From Neurospora tetrasperma FGSC 2508 (Eukaryota; Ascomycota; Sordariomycetes; Sordariales; Sordariaceae), in contig NW_009799103.1 of assembly GCF_000213175.1 (NCBI RefSeq), positions 2,954,904 to 3,018,903 of the forward strand: a DNA stretch of 64,000 bases, read 5' to 3'. Position numbers and translations under genes: made by a program. Positions 58,801 through 64,000 of this stretch are shown in pieces. How positions within the stretch are numbered: position 1 is the first letter of the stretch; every line of letters begins with the position of its first letter. The notes below the pieces were generated by a model. That model searched no databases, was not told where the DNA came from, and saw only the letters and a list, made by a program, of their open reading frames with translations.

Positions 58801-60861
58801 CTTCTCGTTGACGAGTTTGATGCAGAGTCTGTTAGCCTTCGCATATCCAGTCCCGGGTTTGGCGGCAACAAGGAGATTTGGGTGCAGGCCAAAGGCCCCG
58901 TGACAATCAAGCCTGGTCGAAACAAGGTTCCACTACAAAGCAATATGTTGATGCCAGGGAACTATGAAGTTGACCAGATCCGCATCAAGAGCAGCAATAT
59001 CTTGCTGCATTTTGAACGTGAGCTTGGACAGGTGGTGGAGAAACCATTCCCCGTCCTGCAGAACCCTGTGGTAACGCTTTACCAGCGCACGAGCTCGCTT
59101 GACGTCCGCCTCTCCAGCAGCAAGGATATCCGCCTAGACACAAACAACATGTTGGAGGTCGAGGTCATGACTGGCTGGAACGACATTACGAGTGCTGAGG
59201 TGAAGATCAAGTCGGCAACGGGAGGCTTGCGGCTCCTAATGGGGGATGCTGTAATCCTTGATGAGTCGGCAGCCAAGTCAAAGAAAGCCGAGGGTGGAAC
59301 GTTTACGTTTGGCGCAATTACAAGAGACAGCTCCGTCAAGATCAGTTTCCCTTTCAAGATGGAGCAGGATGTACTCCACGTTGCTGTCAAGGTTGAAGTA
59401 ACATATTCAACCGATAAGGGAACCTTTACGTTCTTCAAGACCTCTTCGGTCTCCATTGCTCTTGCATTAGGCGTCAACGTCCAGGACGTGTTTAAGCACA
59501 AGGCGCTTTTCTCCCGGTTCACCGTCTCCACTGCTAGTCCCAGTCCCTTGAGGCTGTACAAGAGCGAGCTTATTCCCTCGGAACTCTTCGAGTCACATTA
59601 CGGAATACCACCAAGCGACCCAGTCGCCATCTTCCCCAAGCAACCGGCCAGTCTGCTGTACAAGATCACCAAGAAACCTGGGGTGACTATTGGCCCTAAC
59701 ACAAAGAAGACTCTTTACCTGAAGCTCTGGTACAGCGTCTTACAAGACGAGATCGAGGATCTACTCGACAAGACCCTCACCAAAGACCTCGCAGACACAC
59801 CCCTTCGGCAGTATTCCAAGCTGATCGTCTACAAAGTCCTCGCCTGGAGCCAAAAGCGGCTCACGGCGTACGAACTCGAGAAGTGCACTCTGCTCGGCGA
59901 GCTCTCCACCTCTTTTCTATCCGACGTCAACTGGGCAACCCAATTCCCCGGCATCGGGCCCACCTCCAGTTCCTCTCTGAAAGGCGAAGACAGCCACCAA
60001 ATCGCTGCCCAACTAGCCGCCTTCCTCCGGTCCTGGCTCCTCGCCAACCCTGTCCTCCCCTTATCCGTTCCCAATCACAACAGCTCCCTAATCAGCACCA
60101 TCCTGATCCCCGTCGACATCCCTCCCATCACCATCGTCCACACCACCGACATTGTCTTCCAACAACCTCCCTTACCCATCAACTCCACCTCTTCCTCTAC
60201 CTCTCTTGACGACGTTCAAGGCCACCCAACCTTCATAATCAACCAACAACTCCCCGCCACCCTCCGGCTCAAATGGACGCGCATCTGGGACACCGTCTAC
60301 CCTGCGTCCCCTCAACGCTCCGAAGACCTCGAATTCAGCTACGAGATTAACGCTCCGCCTGATACTTGGTTAGTGGGCGGTCGACGAAAAGGGCATTTCG
60401 TTATTCCCGCCGCTACTACTAGCAACCCCACAGATCAAGACGGGGAAAAGAAAAGTAGTACTAGAGAAAGTTCAACTCCCCAAACAGAAGCCGATATTCC
60501 CCTCCTCTTGATCCCGCTCAGAGAGGGATACCTCCCTTATCCAAGCGTGGATATCAAGCAGGTCAAAGCTACTGCTGTTTCTGCTACTGCTTCTCATTCT
60601 TCTTCTTCTTCTTCGACTTCTCCGACTAGAAACAACGAAGGGCAGCAGGCTGGTGGTGCAGTACAACAACCACAACAACAACAGCAGCCACAGGGACACT
60701 ACGAAACAGATAATAGAAACCTTGGAGAGGTGGTGCAAGTCATTAGTGACCGGGCGAGGGTGACGCTGAGCTTGGACGCGAGCGGACCGGCGGGGGGACC
60801 GTTGGTGTTGGAGTGTGAGAGGGTGGGATTGGAGGGGGAAGGGGGGAGGGTTGTTGCTTAG
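55900..60861 (+). CDS. trs130: TRAPPII complex subunit Trs130/TRAPPC10
   Basis: Two exons, 55900-55933 and 56054-60861, give 1613 residues. The first exon codes MEQPFSSSKVT; the 120-nt intron starts with a non-consensus GTTCGA and ends CACAG, giving SSSKVTVEYFDPHDVYKLL, the typical N-terminus of fungal Trs130. Retention meets a stop inside the intron. The N-terminal half is helical with TPR-like segments (LAVLKFHLSEYKEAEYYFYN) and the C-terminal half has beta-sandwich domains (WTRIWDTVYPASPQ and around). Trs130 is specific for TRAPPII, the exchange factor for Ypt31/32 (Rab11) at the late Golgi, which supports secretion at the hyphal tip. Low-complexity Ser and Gln runs lie near the C-terminus. 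It is longer than yeast Trs130 (about 1100 residues), as in other filamentous fungi. Confidence 0.92.
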
Positions 60862-61474
60862 TTTGGGCTGGGCTGCTTAGTGGACTCTGTCAGTCGGAAC
60901 GTTGACTGTTAAAGAACGGTGACTGTTAAAGAAGAGGTGTGAAGTGGGTTGTTTAGGGTAGCCAGTTTTTTGGGGGTTTTTTTTCTTCTATTTTTTTTCT
61001 GCACTTCTGTACTTTACGATATGATATGACATGATGGCATCAACATAGATTTTCAGTATAAACAGGTTTGAACTATGTTGCTTTACCTGTACGGGAAAAT
61101 AAAAGTCATGTGTAGAAATGGTGATGGGTGGTTGTGAACTGGTACGACATTGTATAAAGTATACACGCGCAGGTCTCACAGATAGGGGGCACGGGTGTTG
61201 TTGCACTGTTTTGGGACAATACGACCATAACGATACGTTTTAAAAAGAACAAGTGAGGCAGTAAGTAGAATAGTATACGGTTATAGCGTATTTTCTCTAG
61301 CATAAAAGGCTCTGTCTCTTCTCTCTTCTCTCTTCTTCTCTCTTCCTATTTCTTATTTCTTAGCCGGTGGTGGTAGCATGATTCCATAACAGATTACTAG
61401 ATACAATGAGGATGAGGTATTGGCAGGGTCTATCTAGGTAGTTAGACTCGTGTGTGTGTGTGTCTCTAAACTAC
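60862..61474. other. Convergent 3' region, TRS130 / RPN3
   Basis: About 610 bp with poly-T near 60978-61000, a TCTCTTC-rich tract near 61315-61345 and a GT run near 61450. No gene is seen. Confidence 0.5.
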
Positions 61475-63271
61475 TTAAATACCCTCGAAGTCACCACCGA
61501 GATCATCCTCATCCAGATCGCCCTCCTGTATCTCCTTGGCCAAATCACGCTCGCGCTCTCGTGCTTCCTGGGCATTCTTAAGCTCGAGACGGTGCTGGTT
61601 CATGGGGAAACGCATCGCCTGGAAAAGAGAAGAATTTGTTAGAAAAAGTTATGGGATTCGGGCGGGGAAAAAAAAAAAAGGAACATACCTTGACACTCTC
61701 ATCATGCAGAGCCAAGCAGGCGCGGATACGATCATGGAACGCCTCGGCCGGTTCGCTGGTGGCATACACGTCGCCCACCTCCTTGCTCTTCATGAAGCCG
61801 CGCTCCCTGTCGAGTGTGGCCTCGATGACGCCGTCCCTGATCGCCTTGGCCACAATGTACTCGGCACTCTCCTCGCTACCGAGGTGCAGGCGGATGCAAA
61901 TGTCGCGGAGCGAAATGCGGCTGTAGCTCAGACTCATCATGCGGATGCCCGTCTTGATGACGTTTTGGCGCAGGCGCAGAATCAGGCTGTAGGTGCCGTC
62001 GCGGCGGAAGGTGTCGGCATGCTGGGCAATGGTGGTCTCGAAGTCCTCGAGGTTGCCGACGCGCACGGCGCGGACGAGCAGGAAGTACGGGTGGAGAGTG
62101 GCTTCCATGGTCAGTTGACGGAAGATGGCGCGGTCGGGGATGTCGCCCATGAGGAGCTCTACGACGAGCAGGAGCTTGGTCGCCGTCTGGCTGAAGCCAA
62201 GCGCGCAGGCGCTCGAGGGAGCCTTCCGTGTCGCCGCAGTGAGATGCTCATGGGCCTCGGTGTACCGTAGCTGAATAGCCCGGACACGGCCGAGGTAGTA
62301 CAGGAAACGCGCGACCTGGTTGTTGGCAGCGTTCTCGGGGAACTGCGTATGCTGCACCAGCAGATCGGCCTGGGAGATATGCGACGTGAGGAGGTAGTTC
62401 CGGAGCAGGAGGACGATGACGGAAGCCTGGGTGTCGATATCCTTTCGTAGCACGGCGGTTCGGAGAGCGGCGAGGAGGATGGGGCGGATCGACACAATCG
62501 GCGACTGGGGGGAAGGCGGGAGGGGAGCGAGCTGCTCGGCAAAGAGCGAGAAGTAAAAGTACACCTTGGCCGAGAGGCTGTCTAATGTGCGGCGGTTGAG
62601 GGACTGGATACGCTCGGAAAGGAAACGCGACAGGGCGAATCCGCGCTGGAACTGTTTGGTGTCGTAGAGGTGGACCTGCGCCAGAATGCCTAGGAAGATG
62701 TCGATCTCAGGAATAACCTCCTTGGGTTCCTTCTTGCCACCGTTCTTAGCTGGCGACTTGGATCCCGAGTCGATCTCCATCTCTGAGCTGCTGCCGAGAG
62801 TCACATTTGGCCGGTCGACAGCGAGCAGCAGGTGCTCGGCAACTTGAGTATTGGGTGAGGACGCGGAGAAGGTTTCTGAGACGACTTGTGCGAGGATGTC
62901 GGGCGTCAGGCGTTTCCGGATCGACGAGATGGATCGCAGTGCCCGTAGAGAGAATCTGGGATCGAACAGGGCAACAGCACGGTCTAGCAGCGCAAAGTTG
63001 CTCTTGATATCTGCGCAAGCGAGTGATGGTTAGTTCAGCTCGCAAAGATAGAAGCTGGGGATTGGGAAGGTATCGTACCGCTGACGGTTTGGGCGACGGG
63101 GTCGACCTGGGCCTCAACCTCGCCGGCCTTGGTGTCGTCTTCCATGGCAATGTCACCATCGGCGTCGTTGGGAGGTTGCGCAGAGTTCTGCTTGTTCTTG
63201 GGAGGGGGGACAACGACGGTCATTTCGTCCTCGCCTTGCTTTCCCGACTTCTTGGTATCCTTGTCCGTCAT
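61475..63271 (-). CDS. rpn3: 26S proteasome regulatory subunit Rpn3
   Basis: Three exons on the minus strand, 63271-63079, 63010-61689 and 61618-61475, give 552 residues; introns are 68 and 70 nt. Splicing gives TVSDIKSNFALLDRAVA and HDESVKAMRFPMNQHRLEL. Rpn3/PSMD3 is a PCI-domain subunit of the proteasome lid. The helical repeats run through the middle, and the PCI winged helix is near residues 380-460 (SYSRISLRDICIRLHL, EYIVAKAIRDGVIEATLD). The C-terminus is an acidic coil ending LDEDDLGGDFEGI, as in the family. The N-terminus of about 65 residues is Lys- and Asp-rich and disordered. Start: the only ATG in frame. The second intron has a long T run before the branch point. Confidence 0.95.
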
Positions 63272-64000
63272 GTCGAGATCCTTTCCACCCCAATAGCTTC
63301 CGTGCTCAAGTGGTTCCTTATCTAGAGCGGTTCCGGGTTATAAGCTGGCTGGGCTAGAGGTCGTGGTTGCTGCGTTGGTAACAGCCCGATGGTCGATGGG
63401 AAACGGGGTGATGATGTGGTGGGGGGTTGACGGTTGCGTTGGCGCGGTGGGTGATGTTGGAGTGCTGTGGTGCGGTGATGATGACGCCGTTTTGGTGGGC
63501 AACCTAATAGTGCAGAGGTATGAGTTCGAGTTGCTTGGGGCGATCTCGCGAAGCGCGCCCTTCTTGCAAGCCTGGAGCAAGCACCTTTTAGCAGCAGCAG
63601 CTGGCAGAGTCGCAGTGGATCTAGCTCACGGCGGGGAATGGAGCACTAGAGAGGAGGTACCTATGGGGGTGACCTCGTCGTCGGCGTTATTGAGCGAGGG
63701 TCAAGGGCAAACTGCTTCGTCGTCGTCGTTGTCGATAACTACTAGGTAATCCAACCCAAGCTGTGTACTCGGAGTTCGGTGCAGGAAAGGAAAGTTCGAG
63801 CTTCACAGACCCAGTTTGCTTGATGGGAGTTGTTGAACTGATTGAAAGTGCCGGTCACGGTTGGTCGCCAAACGGACACGGGCCAGCATACAAGAGCGGA
63901 CGACCAACTGAAGGGCCGCCCTGTGCAGTGAGTGCTATGGTGGCCTTCGGACAAGCTCCAGAAGAGCTTCACACATCTAGGCATTATGATTGGCCGGATT
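63272..64000. other. Region upstream of RPN3 to window end
   Basis: About 730 bp with RPN3 promoter DNA next to the gene. No open frame with family motifs is seen, and nothing shows whether another gene starts beyond the edge. I did not find a GGTGGCAAA-type proteasome control element by eye. Confidence 0.4.

Overview
This window is nuclear DNA of a filamentous ascomycete, almost certainly a sordarialean close to Neurospora or Sordaria. About twenty protein-coding genes lie on both strands, separated by 0.3-2.7 kb. I can place 23 introns, 53-120 nt long, most with GTRNGT-type donors and CTAAC/CTRAC-like branch points. Proteins carry poly-Q, poly-A, poly-S and acidic tracts, and intergenic DNA is rich in short CTAGGTAGG/GGTACC words. 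From memory, the gene order matches the Neurospora crassa block holding a cellulose-active LPMO (NCU02240), the MAPKKK mik-1 (NCU02234) and msh-2 (NCU02230); this is recollection and has not been searched.

Left part (1-23 kb): the start of a secreted protein cut by the window edge; a RING-finger ubiquitin ligase divergent from the replication factor SLD2; an AA9 LPMO with a cellulose-binding domain; a repeat protein I do not recognise; an MFS anion:cation symporter; and the divergent pair GRC3 (rRNA processing kinase) and RPA34.5 (RNA polymerase I subunit with a large Nopp140-like extension). The scaffold carries an N gap at 4669-5120 flanked by a perfect 746-bp duplication, so the first SLD2 copy is probably an assembly artefact.

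Middle part (23-48 kb): a GH47 alpha-mannosidase, the cell-wall-integrity MAPKKK MIK-1/BCK1, a GH5 sterol/ceramide glucosidase-like protein, the DNA primase small subunit, tRNA m1G9 methyltransferase TRM10 and mismatch repair MSH2.

Right part (48-64 kb): an ILM1-family membrane protein, the geranylgeranyltransferase I beta subunit, a secreted M20 peptidase, methylthioribose-1-phosphate isomerase MRI1, the TRAPPII subunit TRS130 and the 26S proteasome subunit RPN3.

Most genes are conserved housekeeping loci, many in divergent pairs with short shared promoters. I saw no tRNA or rRNA gene, no CRISPR, and no recognisable transposon or virus-like element. The items most worth a second look are the SLADELADAT repeat protein, the Nopp140-like extension on RPA34.5, a recurring CCTACCTAGAGGTAGG inverted repeat, three introns whose retention would keep the frame open, and the false duplication at the gap.
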